A stretch of DNA of 32,224 nt, taken from assembly GCA_035914695.1 (NCBI GenBank), contig JAMIQH010000099.1, positions 1 through 32,224 of the forward strand, in the 5' to 3' direction. This stretch comes from JAOSJT01 sp035914695. GTDB taxonomy: Bacteria > Bacteroidota > Ignavibacteria > SZUA-365. This document shows, in pieces, positions 24,458 to 32,216 of the stretch (position 1 is its first letter; the number at the start of each line of letters is the position of its first letter). The notes beneath the pieces are model-generated. The model was not told the origin of the DNA. It was given only the letters and a program-made list of their open reading frames with translations, and did no database searches. The position numbers and the translations under genes were made by a program.

Positions 24458-25288
24458 TCAGCGGAGACTTTCCTCCAGGGCCGTGGCTGCGTCGGTGCGT
24501 TCGTCGCGGTATTTCACAATCACCGGCGTGTAAATGTGCACGCCCGCTTCGGCGGCGAAACTGCCCCGCGCGGGTCTGCTGCCCGGCACCACCACGGCGT
24601 AGGGGGGGATTTCGAGCGGGCTCTCGGCGCTTTTCGCCAATACGCGTCCGTGCACAAGGTCGTACACGCGCGTGGAGGCATTGAGAATTACCCCTGTGCC
24701 GAGCACGGCGCCGCGGCGCACAATGGTGCCCTCGTACACGCCGCTGTTGCCGCCGATCATCACATCGTCTTCAATAATCACCGGCACGGCACCCACGGGT
24801 TCGAGCACGCCACCGATTTGCACCGCCGCACTCACATGCACGCGCTTGCCAATTTGCGCGCAGGAGCCGATGAGCGCGTGGCTGTCCACCAGCGTTCCCT
24901 CATCCACATAGGCGCCGATGTTGATATAGGCCGGAGGCATGACAATCACGCCGGGAGCAACATACGCGCCATCGCGAATGGTGGTGCCGCCGGGAACGAT
25001 GCGCCTGCCCTCGGCAGCGGCGAAGCGCAGCACGGGCAGCGTGTGTTTGTCGGTGAAAGCGAACACCGCCGACTCCGCATCCCCGACATCGCGCAGCACG
25101 CCGGCCTTGAACGCCCACAGAATGGCGCGCTTGATGTCGGTGTCGGCCACCCAGGTGCCGTCCACACAATGCGCGGCGCGCAGTCGTCCCTCGCGCAGCG
25201 CGAGGCGAAGCTGATCGTACAAGGCAAAGGCCTCGGCATCGGCCTGGGAGGGATCGATCGATAAAAGCTGCTCAAGTACGTCGCGCAT
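24458..25288 (-). CDS. dapD: 2,3,4,5-tetrahydropyridine-2,6-dicarboxylate N-succinyltransferase
   Basis: DapD transfers succinyl from succinyl-CoA to tetrahydrodipicolinate in the lysine/diaminopimelate pathway. The 276-aa length is normal. The N-terminal helical domain (MRDVLEQLL to about residue 95, with WVADTDIKRAILWAFK) precedes the left-handed beta-helix of hexapeptide repeats (about 105-235: GTTIRDGAYVAPGVIVMPPAY, NIGAYVDEGTLVDSHALIGS, VIIEDDVMIGGNSGVYEGT). The C-terminal part has IPPYAVVVPGSRP and a final TPVIVKYRDE. ATG 25288 (GGAC about seven bases upstream) is used; 28 additional upstream codons have no DapD character. It seems monocistronic. Confidence 0.96.
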   Translation of the reverse strand: MRDVLEQLLSIDPSQADAEAFALYDQLRLALREGRLRAAHCVDGTWVADTDIKRAILWAFKAGVLRDVGDAESAVFAFTDKHTLPVLRFAAAEGRRIVPGGTTIRDGAYVAPGVIVMPPAYINIGAYVDEGTLVDSHALIGSCAQIGKRVHVSAAVQIGGVLEPVGAVPVIIEDDVMIGGNSGVYEGTIVRRGAVLGTGVILNASTRVYDLVHGRVLAKSAESPLEIPPYAVVVPGSRPARGSFAAEAGVHIYTPVIVKYRDERTDAATALEESLR

Positions 25289-25600
25289 GGTGCTGTCCGG
25301 TTCAGGTGAGGGAAAGAGGAAATATGGGGAGAAGGAAGCAGCGGCGCAAGCATCGAGCAGCAGCGGGAACACACGGCGTCGGCGCCATGCTGGAACCAGC
25401 AGGCCCGGCGCGGTGGTTGGGATAGGGCACCCGCCCCACGCCTCACGGATGCATCACTCGTACTGCGGCGGCACCCGTCGGGCGGGGGAGCTTCTCCTGT
25501 TGCCGCGGCGAAACACGGTGCGGCATTTTCCACTTTCCCCGAATACCCGCCGCGCCGTTTATTATCGGAACGAATTCGCCTGCGGGAACGTGTGATTACT
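25289..25600. other. GC-rich divergent spacer, no gene recognised
   Basis: The spacer between dapD (-) and the thioredoxin-like gene (+) is over 300 bases and very GC-rich. Open frames across it have no protein character. I looked for cobalamin, TPP, lysine and SAM riboswitch cores on both strands and could not recognise one. Promoters for both genes must lie here. Confidence 0.5.
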
Positions 25601-25632
25601 TTTGTTCGCCTTCCGGCATTTTGTAACTTTTG
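25601..25632 (+). promoter_or_regulatory. Bacteroidota-type promoter of the redox/cobalamin operon
   Basis: TTTG (25601-25604), 19 bases, TAACTTTTG (25624-25632) is the closest match in the window to the TTTG-N19-TAnnTTTG consensus (one extra T). The implied transcript would start only about nine bases before the ATG at 25647. Confidence 0.5.
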
Positions 25633-25646
25633 GCATGGAGATCACC

Positions 25647-26441
25647 ATGAAATCGATGCGCTCGCCGCTCGTCACAACGATGCTGTTGCTGCTCACTCTC
25701 ACGACCGCCTCGACGCTGCGTGCGCAGCCCGAATTCGAATGGGAGGAGAATGCGCAATTCGCCGTGCAAATCGGAGGCAGCTACGATCTCGATGCGCAGG
25801 TGTTCCAGCCAACCTCGCACAAGCCCTGGCTGATGCTCCACACTCCCAAGCTCAACGGCCCGGTGTTCATCGACCTCACCGCGAAGAAGGTGTTCCTGCT
25901 CAAGAAGGGGGACCTGCGGGTGCAGGAGAGTTTTGCCTGGACCAAAGGCATGCCCTCCGGAAGCGACGCGGGTGGATATTCCCTGAAAGGCCAGTCCAGC
26001 GTGTTCACGGTGAAAGGGAAGAAGGTCTCTCTCACCATGCGTCAAACCATTGTCGGCGAGGTCGCTCCCGCCGCCATTCTGGCGCACAGTCCGGAATACC
26101 GCGTCCGCATGAAGGCCTACAAACCCAAACAGGCCGCCATCAAAAAACTCGCCGCCTATAAAAAACCGACTGAGGTTGTGGTGATGTTCGCCACCTGGTG
26201 CAGCACCTGCAAAGTGGTGCTTCCGGCGGTGCTGCGCGTGTTTGACGAAGCGAAGAACAAGAATTTTTCGGTGAAATACATCGGCATCGCCATGGGCGGA
26301 CAGGAGCCGCGTGCCGCGCTCGAAAAGCACGGTCACGATTATCCCGCCGTGATTTTCTATCAGAACGGCAAGGAAGTCAATCGTGTCATCGGCGATCCGC
26401 CCGGCGCCATCGAGGAGCTTTTCCTCACAATCCTGAAGTGA
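25647..26441 (+). CDS. exported thioredoxin-like protein
   Basis: A 264-aa protein with a signal peptide (MKSMRSPLVTTMLLLLTLTTASTLRAQ) and therefore periplasmic. Residues 28-140 form an unassigned beta-rich domain; residues 155-264 are a thioredoxin fold with the redox pair in FATWCSTCKVVLPAV (Cys185, Cys188) and the cis-proline loop in YPAVIFYQNGKEV. It could reduce or oxidise envelope disulfides, or receive electrons from the membrane protein encoded next. ATG 25647 has GGAG six bases upstream; 15 in-frame codons before it are not credible. Three bases separate it from the next gene. Confidence 0.87.
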   Translation: MKSMRSPLVTTMLLLLTLTTASTLRAQPEFEWEENAQFAVQIGGSYDLDAQVFQPTSHKPWLMLHTPKLNGPVFIDLTAKKVFLLKKGDLRVQESFAWTKGMPSGSDAGGYSLKGQSSVFTVKGKKVSLTMRQTIVGEVAPAAILAHSPEYRVRMKAYKPKQAAIKKLAAYKKPTEVVVMFATWCSTCKVVLPAVLRVFDEAKNKNFSVKYIGIAMGGQEPRAALEKHGHDYPAVIFYQNGKEVNRVIGDPPGAIEELFLTILK

Positions 26442-26444
26442 TCC

Positions 26445-27380
26445 ATGAAACTGGCTTCCAACCGTGTGCTGTTGGTAACAGCGCGCATACTGCATGTTGC
26501 CGTCGCGCTTGTTTTCATTCTCGCCGCGACGATGAAGGCGCTCGATCCGCAGTCGTTCATCGAGCAAATCGCCATGTACGGCATTTTTCCCGATCTCTCC
26601 TGGCTCGCCGCCTGGGTGCTGATCATTGTGGAATTCATGCTGTCCTTCGCGCTGATCGTCAATTTCTGGCCGCGCGTCACACCGCTGCTCATGAGCGCGC
26701 TGTTGCTGTTTTTCATCGGCATCACCGCCTATGGCATGTCCATCGGTCTCGGTGAAAATTGCGGCTGCTTCGGCAATCTCGTGCATCGCGGGCCCGAGAC
26801 GGTCATCATCGAGGACGCGGTCATGCTGCTCGCCATGCTGTTTGCCCTGCTGGTGTATTGGCACAAACCCGTGACGGGTCAACGTTGGCGTGCTGTGGTG
26901 ACGGTGGCTGGCGGAGTGCTTGCTGTGCTGCTGGTCGTGTTCAGTGCGCGCATTCCCGCCGACGATCTGGTGACGCAACTGCGTCCCGGCGCGCAATTCA
27001 GCACCTGGCCCATCGATGGTCTGTACGGCACCGATCTCAACAGCGGCACGCATGTGGTGTTCCTCTTCACGGTGCATTCCGACGACTTGCAGCGCGATGT
27101 GAACCGCATGAACAGCATCGCGCAGCATCCCGATGCCGTGGGTCCGGTGGGTTTGGTGATCGATGGAACGCAGCATCTCACCTCGCTCATGTTCGAGTAC
27201 GCGGCGGCTTTTCCCATTGGCGCCATCGAACCGCGTTTCGCCCGCCCGCTGTACCGCACGCTACCGCGCGTATTCATTCTCCACAACGGTGCGGTGACGC
27301 ACACCTGGTCGGAACTTCCTGACGCCGCTGATGTTGTGTCTGCGATACAATCCATCAGCAAGGAGACGCAGCGGAAGTGA
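26445..27380 (+). CDS. MauE/DoxX-like membrane protein with C-terminal redoxin-like domain
   Basis: A 311-aa inner-membrane protein. Hydrophobic helices are at about 10-30, 52-74, 78-100, 120-138 and 149-167. The loop after the third has GENCGCFGN (Cys106, Cys108), the motif of MauE-type proteins, which are needed for disulfide formation in methylamine dehydrogenase and are related to DoxX. Residues about 175-305 look like a thioredoxin/AhpC-type fold (FLFTVHSDDLQRDVNRMN, LPRVFILHNGAVTHTW) but lack a C-x-x-C pair. The pair with the exported thioredoxin upstream suggests a membrane-to-periplasm electron route. The stop overlaps the next GTG start (GTGA). Confidence 0.83.
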   Translation: MKLASNRVLLVTARILHVAVALVFILAATMKALDPQSFIEQIAMYGIFPDLSWLAAWVLIIVEFMLSFALIVNFWPRVTPLLMSALLLFFIGITAYGMSIGLGENCGCFGNLVHRGPETVIIEDAVMLLAMLFALLVYWHKPVTGQRWRAVVTVAGGVLAVLLVVFSARIPADDLVTQLRPGAQFSTWPIDGLYGTDLNSGTHVVFLFTVHSDDLQRDVNRMNSIAQHPDAVGPVGLVIDGTQHLTSLMFEYAAAFPIGAIEPRFARPLYRTLPRVFILHNGAVTHTWSELPDAADVVSAIQSISKETQRK

Positions 27381-27925
27381 AAATTTATACAAGAACCGGA
27401 GACAATGGCATGACCGCCCTGTTCGGCGGACGACGCGTGGGCAAGGACAGTGTGCGGATCGAGGCCTATGGAACAGTGGACGAACTCAACGCGCAACTGG
27501 GGGTGGCCCGGGCGGCGGCGATCGATCTTGAGCTGACGGATCGACTCGCGCAATTGCAGAACATGTTGTTCGTACTCGGTTCCGATCTCGCCACACCCAT
27601 CGACAATACACAGGTCAACATACAGCGCATCGACGACAGCCACATCGAGCGCATCGAACGCGCGATCGACGAGGTGGAGGCGCGTCTCGAACCCATTCGC
27701 TACTTCATTCTCCCGGGAGGATCGCCCGTCGCCGCGCAGTTGCACGTGGCACGCACCGTGTGCCGCCGCGCCGAGCGTTCGGTGGTGCAGCTCGCCGCCT
27801 TGGAGGAAATCAATGAAGCGGATTTGCGCTTCGTGAATCGTCTTTCGGATTACCTGTTTGTGCTTGCCCGCTTCGCCAACGCGGTGGCGGGCGTGTCCGA
27901 CACGCAATGGAGCAAGGAGGAGTAA
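27377..27925 (+). CDS. pduO: PduO-type cob(I)alamin adenosyltransferase
   Basis: This enzyme transfers the adenosyl group of ATP to cob(I)alamin, giving coenzyme B12 for AdoCbl-dependent enzymes. The 182-aa protein has the ATP-binding N-terminus IYTRTGDNGMTALFGGRRV, YGTVDELNAQLG, the signature ILPGGSPVAAQLHVARTVCRRAER (about 112-135) and the C-terminal LNRLSDYLFVLAR-like helix (FVNRLSDYLFVLARFAN). The start is GTG 27377, overlapping the previous stop by four bases, with AGGAG 11 bases upstream. A TonB-dependent receptor two genes later may import the cobalamin. Confidence 0.94.
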   Translation: MKIYTRTGDNGMTALFGGRRVGKDSVRIEAYGTVDELNAQLGVARAAAIDLELTDRLAQLQNMLFVLGSDLATPIDNTQVNIQRIDDSHIERIERAIDEVEARLEPIRYFILPGGSPVAAQLHVARTVCRRAERSVVQLAALEEINEADLRFVNRLSDYLFVLARFANAVAGVSDTQWSKEE

Positions 27926-27931
27926 CAGGTC

Positions 27932-28549
27932 ATGTTTATCGCCATCGCGGGAAACATCGGTTCGGGCAAATCCTCGCTCACATCGCTGCTGCATCAGAAA
28001 TTCGGCTGGGCGCCGCATTTCGAATCGGTGGACGACAATCCCTATTTGCCGGATTTCTACGCCGACATGCGGCGCTGGTCCTTCCATCTCCAGGTGTACT
28101 TTCTCTCGAAACGCTTCATGCTGCATCGCGGCATCGCGCAGTCGGGCAAGGATGTGGTGCAGGATCGATCGATTTACGAGGATGCGGAGATTTTCGCTCT
28201 GAATCTGCATGCCATGGGAAACATGGACGACCGCGATTACGAGAATTACCGCGCACTGTACGAAGCAATGACCAGCTATCTCAAGGCACCCGATCTGCTG
28301 GTGTATTTGCGCGCGTCCGTGCCCACGTTGCAACGGCAGATACAGCTCCGCGGAAGGGAGTTCGAGCAAACGATCGCGACCGAGTACCTCGTGCGGCTCA
28401 ACGCGCTGTACGAGGATTGGATACAGCGCTACGCATTGGGTCCCACGTTGGTGATCGACACCGACAGCACCGATTTCGTGCATGACATGCAGCGGCAGGA
28501 GGAAGTGCTGTACATGATTGAGCATGCCGTGCGTCGGCGCAAGGTGTAG
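27932..28549 (+). CDS. deoxynucleoside kinase
   Basis: A 205-aa kinase of the dNK/dGK/dCK family that phosphorylates deoxynucleosides for salvage. The P-loop is GNIGSGKSS (about 7-15), the DRS motif is in VVQDRSIYEDAEIF (about 75-88), and the lid arginines are in LQRQIQLRGREFEQTI (about 130-145). The ending EEVLYMIEHAVRRRKV is usual for the family. Which base it prefers (A, G, C or T) cannot be told. ATG 27932 follows GGAGGAG, six bases after the adenosyltransferase stop; the next gene starts three bases after its own stop. Confidence 0.93.
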   Translation: MFIAIAGNIGSGKSSLTSLLHQKFGWAPHFESVDDNPYLPDFYADMRRWSFHLQVYFLSKRFMLHRGIAQSGKDVVQDRSIYEDAEIFALNLHAMGNMDDRDYENYRALYEAMTSYLKAPDLLVYLRASVPTLQRQIQLRGREFEQTIATEYLVRLNALYEDWIQRYALGPTLVIDTDSTDFVHDMQRQEEVLYMIEHAVRRRKV

Positions 28550-28552
28550 ACC

Positions 28553-30754
28553 ATGGGGCGCCTGCGTGCCGCGGTTATTCCCGCCATTCTTCTCCTCTAT
28601 TCCGTTTCCCTCATGGCGCAACCCGCCACACTGCGGGGCCGCGTTACCGACGAAGCCGGCGTACCGCTGATTTCGGCGAATGTGGCATTGCGCGGCACCG
28701 TGCTCGGCAGCGCCACCGACGTCGAGGGCCGCTATCGCATCGCCGCCATTCCTCCCGGGCGTCCGCTCGTGCTCAGCTGTTCGATGATCGGTTACAGCAC
28801 CTTCAGTGTCACGCTCACCCTGCAAGCTGGCGAAGAGCGCGTGCTCGACATCACGCTGAAGGAAAGCAGCATCAGTACGGGCGAGGTGATCGTGACCGCA
28901 GGGAAGCATGCGCAGAGCTTGGAAGAGGTTCCCGTGAGTGTGTCCACCTGGGATGCGCGGGATATACAGGAGCGCGGCATCACCTCGTTGGACAATGCCT
29001 TGCGCCGCATTCCGGGTGTGAACATCACCGAGGATCAGATCAACATTCGCGGCTCGAGCGGCTACAGCAGGGCGGTGGGCAGCCGCGTGCTGCTGCTGGT
29101 GGATGGTGCGCCCGTGCTGGCGGGCGACGCGGGTGAAGTGAAATTCGATGCCGTGCCGATGTTCAACGTCGAGCGCATCGAGGTGGTGAAAGGCGCGGGT
29201 TCGGCCCTGTACGGTTCGAGCGCGCTGGGCGGTGTGATCAACGTGATTACCACCGAGCCGCGCGAAAGCATGCTGCGCGTGCGTGCGCATGCCGGAGCGT
29301 GGGACGAGCCGCGGCACGATCAATGGATATGGTGGGGAAGTGGCGCGCAATGGATGGCGGGCATGGATGCCATGTACGGTGATGCGCGTGGTCCGCTGGC
29401 CTACAGCATAGCCGGTGGACTGCGTCGCGACCAGGGGTATCGACAGCTCGACGACAACACCGAGTGGAATCTGAACGGCCGCGCGTGGTACCGTTTTTCA
29501 CCCGAGCGCAATCTGAGTGTGAGCAGCAGCTACAGCTCGAACGAACGCGGGAACTGGGTGTTCTGGCGCGATCTGGCGCATGCCATGCAGCCACCGGCGG
29601 ACAAGGATTTAACCGAACGCGTGCATTCCACCAAATGGCACAGCACCGCGTTGTACCGCGTCACCCACGGCCCACGCTTCGCGTCCACCTCGCGCCTGTC
29701 GGTGTACCGCACCGCCTTCGATACGGAGAGCGACACCTCCGATTTTTCCCTGCGGCCAAGCGACAAAGTGCAGAGTACCGCCATGCAGGCCAGCGCCGAA
29801 TGGCAGGGGACCTGGGCGATGAGCCGCGATCAGCTGCTCACCTTCGGTTCGGAACTGAGCTATTCGTGGGTGGATGCGCGCATTTACGGACAGCGCGATG
29901 GCTACGGTGTGGCGCTCTACGCGCAGGACGATGTGGCCCTGGGTGAACGCCTGCACCTTTCCGCCGGCGCGCGCTTCGATGCGACGAGCATCGACACCTT
30001 GGAAACCGACATGCAGGTGAATCCCCGTCTCGGTATCGCCTGGAAACCATGGAACGAGACGACGGTTCGGGCGTCCTACGGCTGGGGTTTCCGTTCGCCG
30101 TCCATCGCCGAGCGCTTCGCCACCGCGAGTAGCGGCGGCATCATCACCAAGCCGAATCCCACGCTCCAGGCCGAGCGCAGTACGTCGTACGAATTCGGCA
30201 TTCGGCGGACGCTGCCCTGGGCAACAGTGCTGGATGCGGCGGTGTTCTGGAACGACTACTCGAATCTGGAGGAGCCCACGGTGGATCCCGCCGACGGACG
30301 CGTCGTGTTCCGCAATATTACCGAGGCGCGCATTCGTGGATATGAACTCACCTTCGAGAGCGAGCCGTGGGGATTGTTCTACTGCTCGGCCGCCTACACC
30401 TATCTCTTCCCCGAGGATTTGTCCGACGGATCCGTGTTGAAATACCGCCCCCGGCATTTGCTCTACGTTGCCGCCGGGCTACACTGGGGCGCGTTTCGCT
30501 TCGGCGTGGACGCGCGGTATGTATCGCGCATGGAGACCTTGGACAAGGAATTGACCATTGTCATTCCCGACGCCGATCGCCGCGTTGCCACCTACGTCAC
30601 CGATCTACGTCTGTCGTGGAGTGGTGCGTTCATGGGTCTGCCGCTGCGTTGCACCGCGCTGGTGGACAACGTCTTCAACTATCACTACACCGAAGTCATC
30701 GGCAATCTCTCTCCCATTCGCCACTATCGCCTGATGGTGGAAACCGGCTTGTAA
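28553..30754 (+). CDS. TonB-dependent outer-membrane receptor
   Basis: A 733-aa receptor. After a signal peptide (about residues 1-22, MGRLRAAVIPAILLLYSVSLMAQ) comes a carboxypeptidase-regulatory-like domain (about 24-105, LRGRVTDEAGVPLISANVALRG), a TonB-box-like segment (LEEVPVSVST), a plug domain (about 125-230, ALRRIPGVNITEDQINIRGSS, VEVVKGAGSALYGSSALGGVINVIT) and a 22-strand type barrel ending in YRLMVETGL. The ligand is unknown; the adenosyltransferase in the same operon makes cobalamin (BtuB-like) a reasonable guess, but the sequence alone does not tell it from siderophore receptors. No cobalamin riboswitch is visible before it; it would be co-transcribed from 25601. Confidence 0.92.
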   Translation: MGRLRAAVIPAILLLYSVSLMAQPATLRGRVTDEAGVPLISANVALRGTVLGSATDVEGRYRIAAIPPGRPLVLSCSMIGYSTFSVTLTLQAGEERVLDITLKESSISTGEVIVTAGKHAQSLEEVPVSVSTWDARDIQERGITSLDNALRRIPGVNITEDQINIRGSSGYSRAVGSRVLLLVDGAPVLAGDAGEVKFDAVPMFNVERIEVVKGAGSALYGSSALGGVINVITTEPRESMLRVRAHAGAWDEPRHDQWIWWGSGAQWMAGMDAMYGDARGPLAYSIAGGLRRDQGYRQLDDNTEWNLNGRAWYRFSPERNLSVSSSYSSNERGNWVFWRDLAHAMQPPADKDLTERVHSTKWHSTALYRVTHGPRFASTSRLSVYRTAFDTESDTSDFSLRPSDKVQSTAMQASAEWQGTWAMSRDQLLTFGSELSYSWVDARIYGQRDGYGVALYAQDDVALGERLHLSAGARFDATSIDTLETDMQVNPRLGIAWKPWNETTVRASYGWGFRSPSIAERFATASSGGIITKPNPTLQAERSTSYEFGIRRTLPWATVLDAAVFWNDYSNLEEPTVDPADGRVVFRNITEARIRGYELTFESEPWGLFYCSAAYTYLFPEDLSDGSVLKYRPRHLLYVAAGLHWGAFRFGVDARYVSRMETLDKELTIVIPDADRRVATYVTDLRLSWSGAFMGLPLRCTALVDNVFNYHYTEVIGNLSPIRHYRLMVETGL

Positions 30755-31230
30755 GCATTTCCCATCGTAACGGGTCCATCGGAGTACCGCGCGCATGCAG
30801 GCGGTCGGCGTCGCGTTGCATCCCCGCGTTTCGCGCCAGCTCCTTCCTGACTTCGCCATGCTAGTTGGGATTGCATATATGAGTCATTGTTTTCAATGAC
30901 TTACGGGGATTCCGCTTGTGATTTGGGTGCTGCAATGGCGAACGCAGGCCGGAGGTGTCTATTTCACGAAACGACTGGGCTCGTGAGAATAGCCACCATT
31001 TGCGTCTTTGCACCGCGGCGTCTTTGCGTTGAATTCACTTCCGCCTTCAGGAGAATGGAACGCAAGGTCGCAGAGAAGCAGAGTCGCAACGAGACGGGAG
31101 GGTGTTGTCGCGTTTCGGGATTAAATGAGCCTTCCGCAGCGAGGAGGAAATTGTGCTTCCTTCCCGTGTCTCGGGTGCTGCAATGGCGAAGTCAGGAGCT
31201 CCTTCCAGGTCGTGGTCCTCCCGTGGAGTC
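30755..31230. repeat. intergenic repeat island after the TonB receptor
   Basis: About 480 bases without a credible gene. GGGTGCTGCAATGGCGAA begins 24-base copies at 30925-30948 and 31173-31196 (22 of 24 identical); an inverted part-copy (ATGGCGAAGTCAGGA) lies at 30846-30859. Units of the TTTGCGTC and CGCAGAGA kind occur at 31000-31035 and 31059-31085. An 8-bp stem with a TTTT loop (30882-30901) has no U tract. An open frame across the region is an artefact. Confidence 0.75.
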
Positions 31231-31235
31231 ATGGC

Positions 31236-31264
31236 GAAAAAAAATCCCGCCACGAGGGCGGGAT
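31236..31264 (-). terminator. Rho-independent terminator of the TPR protein gene
   Basis: A perfect 8-bp stem (31244-31251 with 31257-31264), 5-base loop, followed on the minus strand by a run of eight T from the A tract at 31237-31244. It lies 39 bases past the stop of the gene. Confidence 0.9.
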
Positions 31265-31302
31265 AAAAAATCTATCGGGGAAACCGTACGCGCGGAGAGA
31301 CC

Positions 31303-32052
31303 TTACTTGAGCATTTTCAACTCATAGTCCGCATTGCGAGCGTAGGCGGGATCTTTTTTCGCGTTGTTGAAGGCATCCTTGGCCTTGGCCATGTTGCCGA
31401 TGTTGCGATAGGCGAGACCCATTTCAAAGTACGCGGCGCCCTTCGGGCCTTTGATCAGCTTGAGTGCTTCCTCGGCCGATTTGACGGCGGCATCATACTT
31501 GCCGTCCTTGTTGTAGGCCTGCGCGAGAATGATATGGGCCTTGTCGAATTTCGGATCATGTTCGATGGCTTTTTTCGCCATTTCGATGGCACCGCTCACA
31601 TCGCCGTTCTTGATCTGATCGGCGGCACGCGCTGCCTGAGCGGCGGCGAGGCCTTTCTTGGCGGGACCGAGCGTGGGATTTTCCTTCAGGCCTTTCTCAT
31701 AATTGTCGATGGCGGCCTGATAGTCGCCCTTGCCGAACTGCGATCCTGCGAGCGCGACGTAACCGGCGGCGAATTTGGGATTCAGCTTGATCGCTTCTTC
31801 GAAGGATGCGATGGACTCGTCCACCTTGCGCGCCTTCTTCTCGGCGAGTCCGCGCTGGTAGAAGTAGAACTCGTGCTTCTCGATTTTGATGGCGGCGTTG
31901 TACTTGCCGATGGCGCCTTCGAAGTCGCCTGATTTCAGCAGGGCGTTGCCTTCGTTGAAGAGTTTCTTCGCCTCGTTGTTGCTCTGCGCGAAGGCCGTGG
32001 ACAACGACAGGGAAGCGAACAGGATCAGAATGAAGAGAGATTTTCCTTGCAT
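31303..32052 (-). CDS. exported TPR-repeat protein
   Basis: A 249-aa protein with a signal peptide (MQGKSLFILILFASLSLSTAFAQ) and then tandem tetratricopeptide repeats over almost the whole mature length (AKKLFNEGNALLKSGDFEGAIGKY, YFYQRGLAEKKARKVDESIASFEEA, GYVALAGSQFGKGDYQAAIDNYEKG, AHIILAQAYNKDGKYDAAVKSAEEA, YFEMGLAYRNIGNMAKAKDAF). TPR arrays bind other proteins; a periplasmic scaffold is likely but no partner is apparent. ATG 32052 has AAGGAGAA about six bases upstream; the frame is open through the tRNA gene, which cannot be coding. It lies 80 bases after tRNA-Leu on the same strand and may share its transcript. Confidence 0.88.
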   Translation of the reverse strand: MQGKSLFILILFASLSLSTAFAQSNNEAKKLFNEGNALLKSGDFEGAIGKYNAAIKIEKHEFYFYQRGLAEKKARKVDESIASFEEAIKLNPKFAAGYVALAGSQFGKGDYQAAIDNYEKGLKENPTLGPAKKGLAAAQAARAADQIKNGDVSGAIEMAKKAIEHDPKFDKAHIILAQAYNKDGKYDAAVKSAEEALKLIKGPKGAAYFEMGLAYRNIGNMAKAKDAFNNAKKDPAYARNADYELKMLK

Positions 32053-32132
32053 CGTGGTTCTCCTTGCACCGAGGATCGGTGGTCGAGTGAAGCGAAGATT
32101 CGGCGAGGAACAATTCGGCTGGAATCGTGGAG

Positions 32133-32216
32133 TGCGGAAGGCGGGACTTGAACCCGCATGCCCTTTCGAGCGCCACCCCCTCAAGATGGTGTGTCTGCCA
32201 ATTTCACCACTTCCGC
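32133..32216 (-). tRNA. tRNA-Leu (anticodon GAG)
   Basis: An 84-nt class II tRNA on the minus strand. The acceptor GCGGAAG pairs with CTTCCGC; the D arm has GTG/CAC with AAATTGGCAGA; the anticodon stem CCATC/GGTGG holds the loop TTGAGGG with anticodon GAG (32182-32180), reading CUC and CUU. The long variable arm GCTC-GAAA-GGGC is typical of leucine, and the T arm is GCGGG-TTCAAGT-CCCGC. The discriminator is A and CCA is not encoded. Confidence 0.97.

Noticed and set aside
25289..25372. Longer dapD start at 25372
   Set aside because: The added 28 residues are outside the family and the internal ATG at 25288 begins at the usual DapD N-terminus.
25289..25600. Possible riboswitch in the GC-rich spacer
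   Set aside because: Some stretches look vaguely like parts of a cobalamin riboswitch, but the conserved core and B12 box could not be found in the right order on either strand.
26879..29350. 823-codon open frame on the minus strand across four genes
   Set aside because: It lies opposite well-identified genes (MauE-like, PduO, kinase, TonB receptor) and has no recognisable domain; long antisense frames are expected in GC-rich DNA with biased third positions.
30887..31327. 146-codon open frame after the TonB receptor
   Set aside because: It runs through repeat units and the terminator of the opposite gene and has no protein-like features.
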